From NCBI RefSeq assembly GCF_900086715.1, contig NZ_FLKH01000011.1:558001-622000 (forward strand): a stretch of DNA of 64,000 nt. The letters run 5' to 3'. Shown in pieces: positions 46,023-55,186 of the stretch. Numbering within the stretch: the stretch's first letter is position 1; the number at the start of each line of letters is the position of its first letter. A model generated the notes under the pieces. It was not told the origin of the DNA and did not search any database. It saw nothing but the letters and a program-made list of their open reading frames with translations. Source of the stretch: Gracilibacillus timonensis. Its GTDB lineage: Bacteria > Bacillota > Bacilli > Bacillales > Amphibacillaceae. The position numbers were made by a program, and so were the translations under genes.

Positions 46023-46679
46023 ATGGAAAAAGTTATTATTGCTGACCCCAATAGAATAAGGTTGGCTGATGCCGAAAAAACATTGGTAGCGGACAGTTTG
46101 GATGAAGTTGGCGAGGAAGGAAAGGACATCTATATTTCTTCTTCACTATTAGCAATGGCAGGGGAAAGAAATAATGTTCATGTTTATTTTGAATTAGAAT
46201 GTTATCCCTTTTTTGATAAGGTTAGGAATTTAATCGGGCAGCAAGTTAAGCCCAAAGGAGTACTGCGTTATCGAAGAAAAACAAAAAAAGATATCAATGA
46301 ATCATTGCTTATTGAAGATATGGCTGTCATTTGTTCTTTTTTTGGTGACACTGAACATGTTTTCACCAAGCGATCAAAACAAAAACACCCTTACCACGTT
46401 ATTATTACATTGAACTTCGGTGGTGGAACAATGGCACATGTAGAATATACGGTCACCAATAAAGATCAAATTGAATTAGAATGGAGCGGAGTGGGAAGAA
46501 TATTGGAATTTGATAGTGATGAAATGAATCCATTTATGTCAAATGGTTCAAATATAGAGGCGCTTTCTTTAGGGCTAAATACAAAGACTATTTTAGACAG
46601 ATCGTACTTTGTTGATGTGGAATTACTGGAAACGCTTGATAAGTATTGTAAACTTATAAAAGCTGGTGATAAAAAATGA
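46023..46679 (+). CDS. Gfo/Idh/MocA-like protein apparently lacking the NAD-binding core
   Basis: 218 residues from ATG 46023, eight bases after AGGAGG; ATG 45984 has no ribosome site. No known domain is obvious, but the middle and end line up with Gfo/Idh C-terminal features: VYFELECYPFFDKVRNLIGQQVKPKGVLRYRR sits where family members have RR/RF..P..KELI..G.lG, IEDMAVICSFFGD where they have DLG.H.iD...w..G, and HVIITLNFGGGTMAHVEYT where they have i.feNGa...v..s. The GxGxxG and EKP motifs are absent and the DLGVH-x2-D residues are changed. Probably a non-catalytic partner or remnant; this is my reading, not a database match. It ends overlapping the next gene (ATGA). Confidence 0.6.
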   Translation: MEKVIIADPNRIRLADAEKTLVADSLDEVGEEGKDIYISSSLLAMAGERNNVHVYFELECYPFFDKVRNLIGQQVKPKGVLRYRRKTKKDINESLLIEDMAVICSFFGDTEHVFTKRSKQKHPYHVIITLNFGGGTMAHVEYTVTNKDQIELEWSGVGRILEFDSDEMNPFMSNGSNIEALSLGLNTKTILDRSYFVDVELLETLDKYCKLIKAGDKK

Positions 46680-47650
46680 GAATTGGAATGATGAGTTTTG
46701 CTCATAGCCATGCAAATAGCTATGCAAATAAAGTAAATCAACTCTCAGATACTCAGTTAGTTGCAATTTTTGACGACAATCGAGAGCGTGGGCTGAAAGC
46801 AGCCGAAACATTTAACGTAGATTATTATGATAGTCAACATGATTTTTTAAAAGCGCAAATGGACGCGGTGATTATTTGCAGTGAAAATGTTTACCACAAG
46901 GACATGGTGGTTCATGCGGCTAATGCAAAAAAACATATATTAGTTGAGAAACCCATTGCTACTACTGTGGAAGACGCTACTGAAATGATTGAGGCTTGTG
47001 AGAAAAACGATGTTATATTACAAGTTGCGTTTCCAGTTCGCTTCAACTATCCCATCCAACAATTAAAGGGAATGATGGATGATGGAACACTTGGAGAAAT
47101 TATTGCCATTCGAACTACAAATAGAGGCAAAAATCCAGGTGGGTGGTTTATAGATGAGGTCCTTTCAGGTGGCGGCGCAGTATTGGATCATACAGTACAT
47201 ATGGTGGATATCATTCGCTGGTTTACTGGAAAGGAAGTTTGCGAAGTGTATGGAATAGTAGATTCTTATTTTCATAATATAGATATTGATGACGCTGGAA
47301 TTCTTACACTTGAATTGGAAGATGGTGTGGTGGCAACACATGATGCAAGCTGGTCAAAATGCTCCACTTATCCAATCTGGGGAGATATTACGATTGAGGT
47401 AGTAGGTACTAGTAATATTGTTCGTGTGGATGCGCTAAAGGAACATTATCGAATGTATGAAGATGGAGATAAGCCATTAAAGCATATAGCCTTCGGAAAT
47501 GATATGAACTACGGCTTGATCAAAGATTTTGTAGAATGTGTTAAACAAAACAGAAAGCCTTCTATCACTGGATACGACGGTTTGAAAGCTCTGGAGGTTG
47601 CTTTAGCGGCATATCAATCTAATAAATATAATGAATCGGTCAAAATATAG
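46676..47650 (+). CDS. Gfo/Idh/MocA-family dehydrogenase 2
   Basis: 324 residues. The N-terminus is MRIGMMSFAHSHANSYANKVNQL: the GxGxxG turn is replaced by GMMSFAHSHA, a known variation in some family branches. The lysine motif HILVEKPIATT (about 88-98) is intact, as is GGGAVLDHTVHMVDIIRWFTG. It is therefore likely active, with dehydrogenase or glycosidase-like NAD-dependent chemistry. It overlaps the preceding short family member by 4 bp. Two different full-length members in one operon suggest successive or opposite oxidation steps, as in inositol or 3-keto-sugar routes. Confidence 0.9.
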   Translation: MRIGMMSFAHSHANSYANKVNQLSDTQLVAIFDDNRERGLKAAETFNVDYYDSQHDFLKAQMDAVIICSENVYHKDMVVHAANAKKHILVEKPIATTVEDATEMIEACEKNDVILQVAFPVRFNYPIQQLKGMMDDGTLGEIIAIRTTNRGKNPGGWFIDEVLSGGGAVLDHTVHMVDIIRWFTGKEVCEVYGIVDSYFHNIDIDDAGILTLELEDGVVATHDASWSKCSTYPIWGDITIEVVGTSNIVRVDALKEHYRMYEDGDKPLKHIAFGNDMNYGLIKDFVECVKQNRKPSITGYDGLKALEVALAAYQSNKYNESVKI

Positions 47651-47728
47651 ATTAGCAAATAAGAAACCCCACACGATGCACTAAGAATGTCTAGCTAGTT
47701 CAGGAGAATAGAGGGAGGAAAACTTAGC

Positions 47729-48550
47729 ATGAAGATTACCTTTTTGGGTACTGGTGCTGCCCAAGGGATACCAACCCCTTATTGTAATTGTTCCACATGT
47801 ATGCAGGCTAGGAAATTTCACGGTAAAAATATGAGAAAGAGAACTTCTCATATAATTAATGATGATCTCCTAGTTGATATGGGTCCAGACCTGTTTTCGG
47901 CTTGTGCAATGCATGACGTTGATTTATTAAATATGAAATATACGTTAATTACACACAGTCATCTGGATCATTTTTTTGCTCAGAATCTTGGTATGCGTAC
48001 TAAAGGTATGCGAGCACAAACAGAATTACCGCATCTAACATTGATTGCACCTTCGTCGGTTATGACTTTACTTAATGCTTATGGTTCTACAGATGAAGGC
48101 ATGGAACTGACAAGACATCCAATCCATCCATTTGATAGGGTGGAACTGGATAAATACACGGTCAAATCAATCAAAGCACAGCATTTACAAACAGTTGGAG
48201 ATGCCGTCAATTATATAATTGATGATGGAGAGAGAAAAATACTTATCGCTTCAGATACAGCCATTTATGAGGAAGAAGTATGGCCACATTTAGAAAATGT
48301 AAACTTGGATCTTGTGGTCATGGAATGTACGCGATCCATATCTACTAAATCAAGCTCTGTTCATTTGAACATTCGTGATATGCAATTCATGCTGGGGAAA
48401 ATGAAAGCTATTCAAGCAATTAATGAAAATACGATAGTATATGCAACTCACTTTTCTCATCAGCATTGTCCTCCTCATGAAGAACTGAGTAGTGCGTTAC
48501 GCCAAATAGGGGTTCAATGTGCTTATGATGGATTAATTGTAGAGATTTAA
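47729..48550 (+). CDS. PhnP-like metallo-beta-lactamase-fold phosphodiesterase
   Basis: 273 residues. The start GTGAAQGIPTPYCNCSTCMQAR has the cysteine cluster of PhnP (GTG.AQG.P...C.C..C..A), thought to hold a structural zinc. The catalytic metal site is THSHLDHFFAQ (H-x-H-x-D-H), with later Asp in ILIASDTAIY and His in ATHFSHQH. PhnP opens 5-phosphoribosyl 1,2-cyclic phosphate and other cyclic or simple phosphodiesters in phosphonate breakdown. No C-P lyase genes are present here, so it should serve another phosphodiester, perhaps a cyclic phosphate of the imported polyol. GGGAGG is ten bases before ATG 47729. Confidence 0.88.
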   Translation: MKITFLGTGAAQGIPTPYCNCSTCMQARKFHGKNMRKRTSHIINDDLLVDMGPDLFSACAMHDVDLLNMKYTLITHSHLDHFFAQNLGMRTKGMRAQTELPHLTLIAPSSVMTLLNAYGSTDEGMELTRHPIHPFDRVELDKYTVKSIKAQHLQTVGDAVNYIIDDGERKILIASDTAIYEEEVWPHLENVNLDLVVMECTRSISTKSSSVHLNIRDMQFMLGKMKAIQAINENTIVYATHFSHQHCPPHEELSSALRQIGVQCAYDGLIVEI

Positions 48551-48592
48551 GAAAGTTAAGGTTATTGATATCAAAAAGTGAGGTAATGTCAC

Positions 48593-49327
48593 GTGGTAAA
48601 TTATCGTTTACTAGCATTAGATTTAGACGAAACATTATTAACGAAAGATAAACGTATATCGGTGCAAAACAAAAAATGGATTGAATATGCCATCAACAGT
48701 GGAGTGATTGTAATTTTTGCAACAGGGCGTGGTCGAGAAAGGATTACAAAAATTCAAGAAGAACTTGGTTTAGATACATTAATGGTATTAGTAAATGGAG
48801 GGGAGGTATGGGGAAATAATTCAGAGATACTTGAGAGATCGATAATATCTGCAGAAGATATTCGGAAATTACATCATTTTTCCGAAAATGCTAATGCAAG
48901 TTATTGGGGATACAATGTAGAGAGTTTTGTTGGGCGTAAGGAATGGAATGAAGAGATGTTTAGTAAAGAATGGTTAAAGTTCGGTATTAGACATTCTGAC
49001 CAAAACGTTCTACAAAAAATTAGAGAACAGATATCTGAAATTCCGACTTTAGGTATTACAAGTTCAGGATCTAATAATTTAGAAATTGGATTGAATGGAA
49101 AGTCGAAGAAAACCGGAGTAGAAAAAATATGTGATTATATGGAGCTAAAGATGGAGGAAGTGATGGCAATTGGTGATAATTATAACGACCTTTGTTTGCT
49201 CAAGGCAGCGGGGTTAGGAATAGCAATGGGAAATGCTGAACAAGTAATAAAAGAAAAGGCTGATGCTGTAACTGATACTAATGAAAGAGACGGGGTTGCA
49301 AAAGCAATTCAAAAGTACCTTTTCTAA
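48593..49327 (+). CDS. HAD-superfamily phosphatase (Cof type)
   Basis: 244 residues from GTG 48593. HAD motifs: nucleophile ALDLDETLLTKD (D-x-D), motif II FATGRGR, and motif IV MAIGDNYNDLCLLKAAGLGIAMGNA, with the catalytic Lys in KSKKTGVEKI. The Cof (IIB cap) branch removes phosphate from sugar phosphates, flavin nucleotides and similar. In this operon it would supply free phosphate and sugar or polyol. The next gene lies 81 bp downstream. Confidence 0.9.
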   Translation: MVNYRLLALDLDETLLTKDKRISVQNKKWIEYAINSGVIVIFATGRGRERITKIQEELGLDTLMVLVNGGEVWGNNSEILERSIISAEDIRKLHHFSENANASYWGYNVESFVGRKEWNEEMFSKEWLKFGIRHSDQNVLQKIREQISEIPTLGITSSGSNNLEIGLNGKSKKTGVEKICDYMELKMEEVMAIGDNYNDLCLLKAAGLGIAMGNAEQVIKEKADAVTDTNERDGVAKAIQKYLF

Positions 49328-49408
49328 GCTTGTAAAGAATAAATCATACTATAACTCTTTTGATAGTGATCTCCTGAACGTCCATGAAAATAAGGAGGAG
49401 ACTGGGAA

Positions 49409-50053
49409 ATGCTTATTCGGCAGAATTACTATGATAATCGTCGTGGACAAATTAAACAGCAAGTATTGGATATCCTAGCAAGTATTAATCAAATGTTAAA
49501 AAACTTTGATGATTTTCTATGTAACCCAACAGCTGAACGAAAGAACAGTATTTTAGAGGGTGAAGCTTTTATTGATACTCGTGAGGTAATCATCGAAAAA
49601 TATATATTGGAAATTATTTCATTGGAACAATTAGATACTTCAGAAATTAAATGGTTATTCTCTATGAGTCGGATAGTTCGTGAATTAGAGCGCATTGGTG
49701 ATCAATTAACGAATATAATAACTATTAGTGATATGGTTGATATTGCTGAATTGCGGCCATTGATTCGTAATTTTTTTCATTATGAGAAAGAAATGATGAA
49801 TTGGTTAGTTAACGGGATAAGAGATGAACAGGTAGTGAATCTAGAAGCTGTAATGAACCATGATGAATATGTAAATGAATTAAACAAAGAGAACTATCAA
49901 TATATCATTTCTCTAGTGAATCAAAAATCAAATGTAACGGAAAGTAAAATTCAAATGGTCATTATTAGTCGTTTCTTAGAGCGCATTGGCGATCATTTAG
50001 TGAACACGGCTAGAATCTATAAAAATACAATAGATGACGCTGGTAAGGGATGA
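49409..50053 (+). CDS. PhoU-domain protein
   Basis: 214 residues, all-helical, with two PhoU half-repeats marked by IVRELERIGDQLTNI (about 88-102) and FLERIGDHLVNTARIYKN (about 190-207), the E/D-x3-D metal-binding motif of PhoU. AAGGAGGAG precedes ATG 49409. PhoU proteins limit phosphate uptake and are linked to phosphate transporters; here it is followed directly by a phosphate transporter gene that itself has a PhoU-like tail. It may control phosphate export or import by that protein. It is not next to a Pst system, so it is unlikely to be the housekeeping PhoU. Confidence 0.85.
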   Translation: MLIRQNYYDNRRGQIKQQVLDILASINQMLKNFDDFLCNPTAERKNSILEGEAFIDTREVIIEKYILEIISLEQLDTSEIKWLFSMSRIVRELERIGDQLTNIITISDMVDIAELRPLIRNFFHYEKEMMNWLVNGIRDEQVVNLEAVMNHDEYVNELNKENYQYIISLVNQKSNVTESKIQMVIISRFLERIGDHLVNTARIYKNTIDDAGKG

Positions 50054-50072
50054 TAGTGGTTTTCTATCATCC
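50048..50072 (+). promoter_or_regulatory. Hairpin at the phoU-like/transporter junction
   Basis: GGATGATAG (50048-50056) pairs exactly with CTATCATCC (50064-50072), followed by TTTAT. It spans the stop codon and may act as partial terminator, lowering transporter levels. Confidence 0.5.
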
Positions 50073-50102
50073 TTTATAAATATAAATAAGAGAGGAATAT
50101 AT

Positions 50103-51704
50103 ATGGTAGTTATTTATTTGGGCTTTTTTGGAGGGTTGGGGATTTTTCTTTATGGTAATCACCTTTTAAGTGGCAGTCTTCAAAAGATTGGGGCTGCTAA
50201 AATGAGAAAATCTTTAACTGTGATGACGAATACTAGATGGAAAGGTGTCATTAGTGGAGTTATTGTTACTTTTTTCCTGCAGAGCAGCACAGTCACAAAT
50301 ATTCTTGTAGTCGGTTTAGTCAGTGGCTCTATTATAACTTTAGCTCAAGCATTTGGTATTGTACTTGGTTCAGCTATTGGAACAACTCTCACTGTGCAAA
50401 TATTAACATTCGAGGTTACACAATATTCATCACTTTTCATTTTTATTGGTGCTATTTTCTTTATTTTTGTTCGTCACAGCATTTACAAAACAATTGGCCA
50501 AACCATGTTAAGTGTTGGCTTTATATTTTTTGGGATTGGATTAATCACTAATTCCTTGGAACCGTTAAGTAAAAATGAGGCTATATTAAATGTGCTAGTT
50601 CAACTATCAGAGAGTCCGATTCTGTTAACTTTGGTTAGTATGTTACTAACGGCATTAATGCATAGTAGTGCGGCTATGATTGTAATTGGTATTGCGTTCG
50701 TCACATCTAATATACTATCCGTACAGGCAGTATTACCCCTAGTGCTTGGTGCTAATTTAGGTGCCACTTTACCTGTGCTCGTTTCTAGTTTATCATCCAA
50801 ACCCGAGGGAAAAAAACTCGCCCTGTTTTATTTTTTGTTTAAAACGATTGGTGTTACTGCCGCTTTATTGATTTTAACTTTTAACAACCAATGGATAGGA
50901 ATGCTGCCTGGAAACGCAGAACGCCAAATTGCCAACTTTCATACATTTTTTAATATTTTTATTGCTATTATATTTTTCCCTTTTCTGCCATGGATCGCAC
51001 AACTTTTTAAGCGTTTTTTTCCAGAACGAGAATCCTCCGTCTCGACTTTCGAAGTTCGACTTGATGAAAGTTTATTAAATGTACCTGAAGAGGCCTTAAT
51101 ACATGGAAAAGATGAAATTTTTCGTTTGGCTGATTTTGTTAAAGAGCGAATGATCAATAGATTAACAGATTATATAAAAGATAATGACATGAAAGAAGAA
51201 CTATACCAGGTAGAACAGGTAATTGATATGTCTTATGTTCAAATCCAACAATATTTGTTAAAGCTTGGACAACGTGATTTGTCAAACAAACAATCCAATC
51301 AGGAAGTGAAATTACTGAATATCCTTAATGATATTGAACATATTGGAGATATAGTCATGCGTTTTATTAGCAAGACAGAAAAAATAAGTACGGAAAATAT
51401 ATTGCTCGATCAAAAAGAACAACAACAACTTGATGAACTACTAGAGTTTATAGAACAATCTTTTTCAGATTCCTTGGCAGCATTTAAGGAAGATAGTCAT
51501 CAACTTGCGCGTAGCAACATTCAAGGTCAATCTATCATTAGCCAATTTGAAAAAGATATCAAGTTTGAACACTTTAACAATCTTATTAATAAAAAAGAAC
51601 ATAATCCTGATATAAGTGCGGTTTACTTGGATATTATCAATCAACTTATCCAAATCTATCATCATAATCAAAATATATCTCGAACGGTATTAGGATTGAT
51701 TTAA
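50103..51704 (+). CDS. Na/Pi cotransporter family protein with PhoU-like tail
   Basis: 533 residues from ATG 50103 (AGAGAGGAA upstream; ATG 50034 lies in the previous gene). Two inverted membrane repeats carry the family signatures FFLQSSTVTNILVVG (about 60-74) and ALMHSSAAMIVIGIAF (about 183-198). A cytoplasmic helical tail (about 330-533) is PhoU-like. Members such as NptA and YjbB move phosphate with sodium; YjbB of E. coli lowers internal phosphate by export. At the end of an operon that would release phosphate from diesters and monoesters, export is the attractive role, but direction cannot be read from sequence. Confidence 0.9.
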   Translation: MVVIYLGFFGGLGIFLYGNHLLSGSLQKIGAAKMRKSLTVMTNTRWKGVISGVIVTFFLQSSTVTNILVVGLVSGSIITLAQAFGIVLGSAIGTTLTVQILTFEVTQYSSLFIFIGAIFFIFVRHSIYKTIGQTMLSVGFIFFGIGLITNSLEPLSKNEAILNVLVQLSESPILLTLVSMLLTALMHSSAAMIVIGIAFVTSNILSVQAVLPLVLGANLGATLPVLVSSLSSKPEGKKLALFYFLFKTIGVTAALLILTFNNQWIGMLPGNAERQIANFHTFFNIFIAIIFFPFLPWIAQLFKRFFPERESSVSTFEVRLDESLLNVPEEALIHGKDEIFRLADFVKERMINRLTDYIKDNDMKEELYQVEQVIDMSYVQIQQYLLKLGQRDLSNKQSNQEVKLLNILNDIEHIGDIVMRFISKTEKISTENILLDQKEQQQLDELLEFIEQSFSDSLAAFKEDSHQLARSNIQGQSIISQFEKDIKFEHFNNLINKKEHNPDISAVYLDIINQLIQIYHHNQNISRTVLGLI

Positions 51705-51834
51705 AAATAGAATTTGTATAGGAGAATAGAAAAATTTTGGTGTTTGGATAGATCTATTACATTAATTATAGGGAACACTAATTATTATCATATGTTTTTA
51801 CTGGCGAATTAATATAAATTAATTTGGAATAAAT

Positions 51835-51879
51835 GATGAGCAAATCCCAATTACTGTTTAGTTTGAGGATTTGCTCATC
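51835..51879. terminator. Hairpin between convergent genes
   Basis: A 13-bp perfect stem, GATGAGCAAATCC (51835-51847) with its complement at 51867-51879, between the transporter and the convergent TagF-like gene. T tracts are weak on both strands. Confidence 0.65.
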
Positions 51880-51892
51880 CATTAGTTTCTAT

Positions 51893-54800
51893 CTATTTGA
51901 ATATCCGTTCAACAACTCTCTTACCAGCATCACCATCATCTAGATAACAATACTTCTCATTAAATGCCCGATATTTTGTCTTATAGTTAGCTTCCGATTC
52001 ACGAATGTTTTCAATGGTGTGGATGACTTCATCTGTATTATAAACAAATGGTCCTGGAGCTTCATTTTCAAAGTCCATATAAAATCCACGTAAATTATCT
52101 TTATAATTATCTAAATCATAAGTATAGAAGATAATTGGTTTTTTGGTATTAGCAAAATCAAACATCACTGAAGAATAATCTGTTATAAGTATATCTGTCA
52201 TTAATAATAATTCTTGAATGTCTGGATAGTTGGACACGTTTTTTACGAACTCTTTTAATTCGGGTTCAATCTTAATTTTATTGCTCACAACAACATGCAT
52301 TCTTAATAAGAGTATATATTCGTCCCCTAATCGCTCTTGCATTTGCTGTAAGTCCAAATTAATATCAAAAAGAAATTTATTATTTTTAGAGGTTTGATTA
52401 TCTCTGAATGTAGGCGCATATAATATAATTTTCTTATCAATCGGTAGTTGCAACTTATTTTTAATCTTAGAAATAGAGTCTTTCTTATTATTCATAAAGA
52501 AAAGATCGTTCCTTGGATAACCTAGTTCTAAAATTTCTCCATTATATTGAAACGCACTCCGAAATTTTTCAGAGGCATATTGACTAGGAGAAACTAAATA
52601 ATCCCAATTTTTAACCGCATTACCAATTCTCTCTACATAGTCATCATCTCTGCCTTGAACATTTTCAATATCAAACAACATTTTCTTCAAAGGTGTACCA
52701 TGCCATGTTTGTAAATAGGTTGTCTTAGCTCTTTTTTTGATATAAGCAGGAAAATTTTGATTATTCACCCAGTACTTAGCTCGTAATAGGTAGAAATAGT
52801 ATTGTGGGCTTAGACGATCAATTTTTTTCGTTTTAGGGTCAATAAAGCGATAGTTCTTATTGTAAACCCATATTTTTTTGAAATCTAAGCCTTGTTTTAC
52901 CATTTCTTCATAAATAACTTTTGGACTGTCTGCAAATTGTTTCCCTAGACCACTTTCAAATATAACTAATTTTGGATCCACTGGAATAACAATTTTCCCA
53001 ATTTTATAAAACGACTTCATGATAGGGAAATAATAGTTGCTTCTTCGGAATTTCTTGAATAGCGCTTGGTAAAGAATATTGATCTTTCCATTATCCAAGA
53101 TAGAGTTATGAGCCTGGTTTCTTTCGATATGCTCAAAAATGCGTTGAGATGAATGTTGATCACGGTATTGAATAAATTTGTCAGCTCTACGTTTGTATTC
53201 ATCCTTCATAATAAAGTCATCCTCTGCATACACCTCAATCTTTGATAGGAGGATATCATGGTCAAAAGCAATCTCTCCAGGTAAATCGTTATCAAGATCA
53301 AGATGGGAAGGACGTTTGCCTATGAATCGATTACGGTCGAATTGATAATACAAAACTGGCTTGTGTAAAAAGCTAAAATCGAAACCGACACTTGAATAAT
53401 CAGTTAACATCATAGCACTTTGTTTAATTAAATATTGAACGTCAATTTCGCCTTGGTGAACGATTTGTATATGTTCATTGTCAAAATGATCGCTATATTG
53501 CTGCATGTTAGGATGTAAACAAAATAAAATATCAAAATGATAGTGTTTAGCTAGCTGTTTTAGATAGTCACTATTAATTAATTGTGTGTATCGAGAATAA
53601 TAATCACTTTCCAAAAATACTTCATCTGATACAATCCAATCTCTCCAAGTTGGGATAATTAATAATTGCCTTTTCGGTTCTACATCATCCTTGAATAGGG
53701 TGTCGAATCTTGAAAGTCCTGTTACAAAGACATTCTCTGGAGAGTAACCAAAATCTGTTACAATCATCTGTTTTTCAAAGTTGGAACTAACAATAAAGAA
53801 ATCCGTATCAAAACCAGGAGCTTGCTTACCGTAATTAGCTATCATGTTTTTAGTACCCATGATGCCATGTTGTAAGAAAACTTTATCCGCTTTTACTTTA
53901 TTTTTAAATTTATCTGTCCTAATAGGGTAAAGGTAGTCCGGATGATGAGATGAGATAACCTTTGTAGCTATTAATGTCTTCCACATATGTTCCTTGGACT
54001 TATATTCAATAACATTTCCTAAGTTTTCTACATTTTTCTTTTCTGGTGAGTCTGCCTCAATAACATAATAGACATTTTTTTTCGGATGATTTTCTCGCAT
54101 ATATTTGAAGAAAGCATAGCCTGTATCCTGTGCTTTATAGATTCTCTCTCCAACAATCCATGTATCTTGTTTCTTGAATAGCTTTCTCAACAGCCATGAC
54201 CAACGTGTAATTTTCTTTAGATAACGGAATTTTTCAATATCGTATTGATACACTTCAAATGACAAATTATTCATTTTAAAAGTGTAATAAGGGTGTATGA
54301 TATTAGCTTCTTCATCAAAAACTGCATTTAAATCTCGAAGAAATAAGCGTGCTCTAAAAGTTGGTCTTCCAACTCGAATATACTTTGCTTCATCATTATC
54401 ATGTAAATCTAGTTTTAGGAATAAATCATAGATATCATCTTGTAGCGGTTCGCCGTTATTCAGCTTACAAAAATCAATCTCGCCATCGAAAATATATCTG
54501 TTTAAACCATAATTGTATTTTACCTGATTACTTAGATGTAATGTTTTTATTGTATCAGCTGATAGACTCAAACCTGTACTTCTCCCTTGCAAAACAAGCT
54601 GACTACCTAATATTTTTGAATTGCGTGTGAATAATTTGCCGATTAATCGGATAGTGCTACCACTTTTTTTTGCCTTGTCAATTTGTATCCTTGTTGGAGC
54701 ATCGGGCTTTGTATTATAAACCAGGGATAAGTTCCCTTTTATGGTGATGTAATTTAAGATTTTATCATTATTGGAAGTATAATAGGATAAATCATTCTCA

Positions 54801-55186
54801 TAAGTAGTTGCAAATCGCCCACAACGAATAAAATACTCGGCATAGGTTACTTCATTTATCTCCAGTAACTCTAAGTCATCTCTTTCTCTACGATTAGCAG
54901 GAATTGATTTAAGAGGGGTACGAATCTTGAAATACCAATCAAACTCAGAACTTTCAGTGTCTTTAATAGTTTCCATTACCTCAATTAAGTTTATTGCGAA
55001 CGAAAAGGAATAATTAGGTTCTATTTCTGCGATTTTTAATCTATGATCAACGTTTTCCTTTGAGAATAGCCACAACTCCTTAGCTTCAAAATTTTCTCTA
55101 GCAAAAGTTCCGCTTACGGATAGTATGCCATTTGCTTGAGAATAACTAATCATTTTTTTTAGTTTTTGCATAGCTTTCTTTTTCAT
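51893..55186 (-). CDS. Tandem (fused) CDP-polyol phosphotransferase, teichoic acid polymerase type
   Basis: 1097 residues from ATG 55186 (seven bases after AAGGGAG; TTG 55192 is too close). Residues about 1-340 are beta-rich repeats of unknown role. Domain 1 (about 350-690) has DTWIVGERIYKAQDTGYAFFKYM, KVFLQHGIMGTKN, LLIIPTWRDW, LFCLHPNM and MMLTDYSSVGFDF. Domain 2 (about 720-1095) has LVIFESGLGKQFADSPKVIYEEM, TTYLQTWHGTPLKKMLFD, GYPRNDLFF, KIILYAPTFRDNQ and DILITDYSSVMFDFANTKKPIIF. Each is a Glyphos_transf (TagF/TarL) domain, with the two His motifs (HG, H in LHPN/MHVV). It likely builds or extends a polyol-phosphate chain on the inner membrane face. The separate genes at 56770 and 59417 carry the same two domains. 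Confidence 0.88.
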   Translation of the reverse strand: MKKKAMQKLKKMISYSQANGILSVSGTFARENFEAKELWLFSKENVDHRLKIAEIEPNYSFSFAINLIEVMETIKDTESSEFDWYFKIRTPLKSIPANRRERDDLELLEINEVTYAEYFIRCGRFATTYENDLSYYTSNNDKILNYITIKGNLSLVYNTKPDAPTRIQIDKAKKSGSTIRLIGKLFTRNSKILGSQLVLQGRSTGLSLSADTIKTLHLSNQVKYNYGLNRYIFDGEIDFCKLNNGEPLQDDIYDLFLKLDLHDNDEAKYIRVGRPTFRARLFLRDLNAVFDEEANIIHPYYTFKMNNLSFEVYQYDIEKFRYLKKITRWSWLLRKLFKKQDTWIVGERIYKAQDTGYAFFKYMRENHPKKNVYYVIEADSPEKKNVENLGNVIEYKSKEHMWKTLIATKVISSHHPDYLYPIRTDKFKNKVKADKVFLQHGIMGTKNMIANYGKQAPGFDTDFFIVSSNFEKQMIVTDFGYSPENVFVTGLSRFDTLFKDDVEPKRQLLIIPTWRDWIVSDEVFLESDYYSRYTQLINSDYLKQLAKHYHFDILFCLHPNMQQYSDHFDNEHIQIVHQGEIDVQYLIKQSAMMLTDYSSVGFDFSFLHKPVLYYQFDRNRFIGKRPSHLDLDNDLPGEIAFDHDILLSKIEVYAEDDFIMKDEYKRRADKFIQYRDQHSSQRIFEHIERNQAHNSILDNGKINILYQALFKKFRRSNYYFPIMKSFYKIGKIVIPVDPKLVIFESGLGKQFADSPKVIYEEMVKQGLDFKKIWVYNKNYRFIDPKTKKIDRLSPQYYFYLLRAKYWVNNQNFPAYIKKRAKTTYLQTWHGTPLKKMLFDIENVQGRDDDYVERIGNAVKNWDYLVSPSQYASEKFRSAFQYNGEILELGYPRNDLFFMNNKKDSISKIKNKLQLPIDKKIILYAPTFRDNQTSKNNKFLFDINLDLQQMQERLGDEYILLLRMHVVVSNKIKIEPELKEFVKNVSNYPDIQELLLMTDILITDYSSVMFDFANTKKPIIFYTYDLDNYKDNLRGFYMDFENEAPGPFVYNTDEVIHTIENIRESEANYKTKYRAFNEKYCYLDDGDAGKRVVERIFK

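Noticed and set aside
47729-48550. Phosphonate (C-P lyase) pathway suggested by the PhnP-like protein
   Set aside because: No phnG-M genes are present; the neighbours point to phosphodiester and polyol chemistry.
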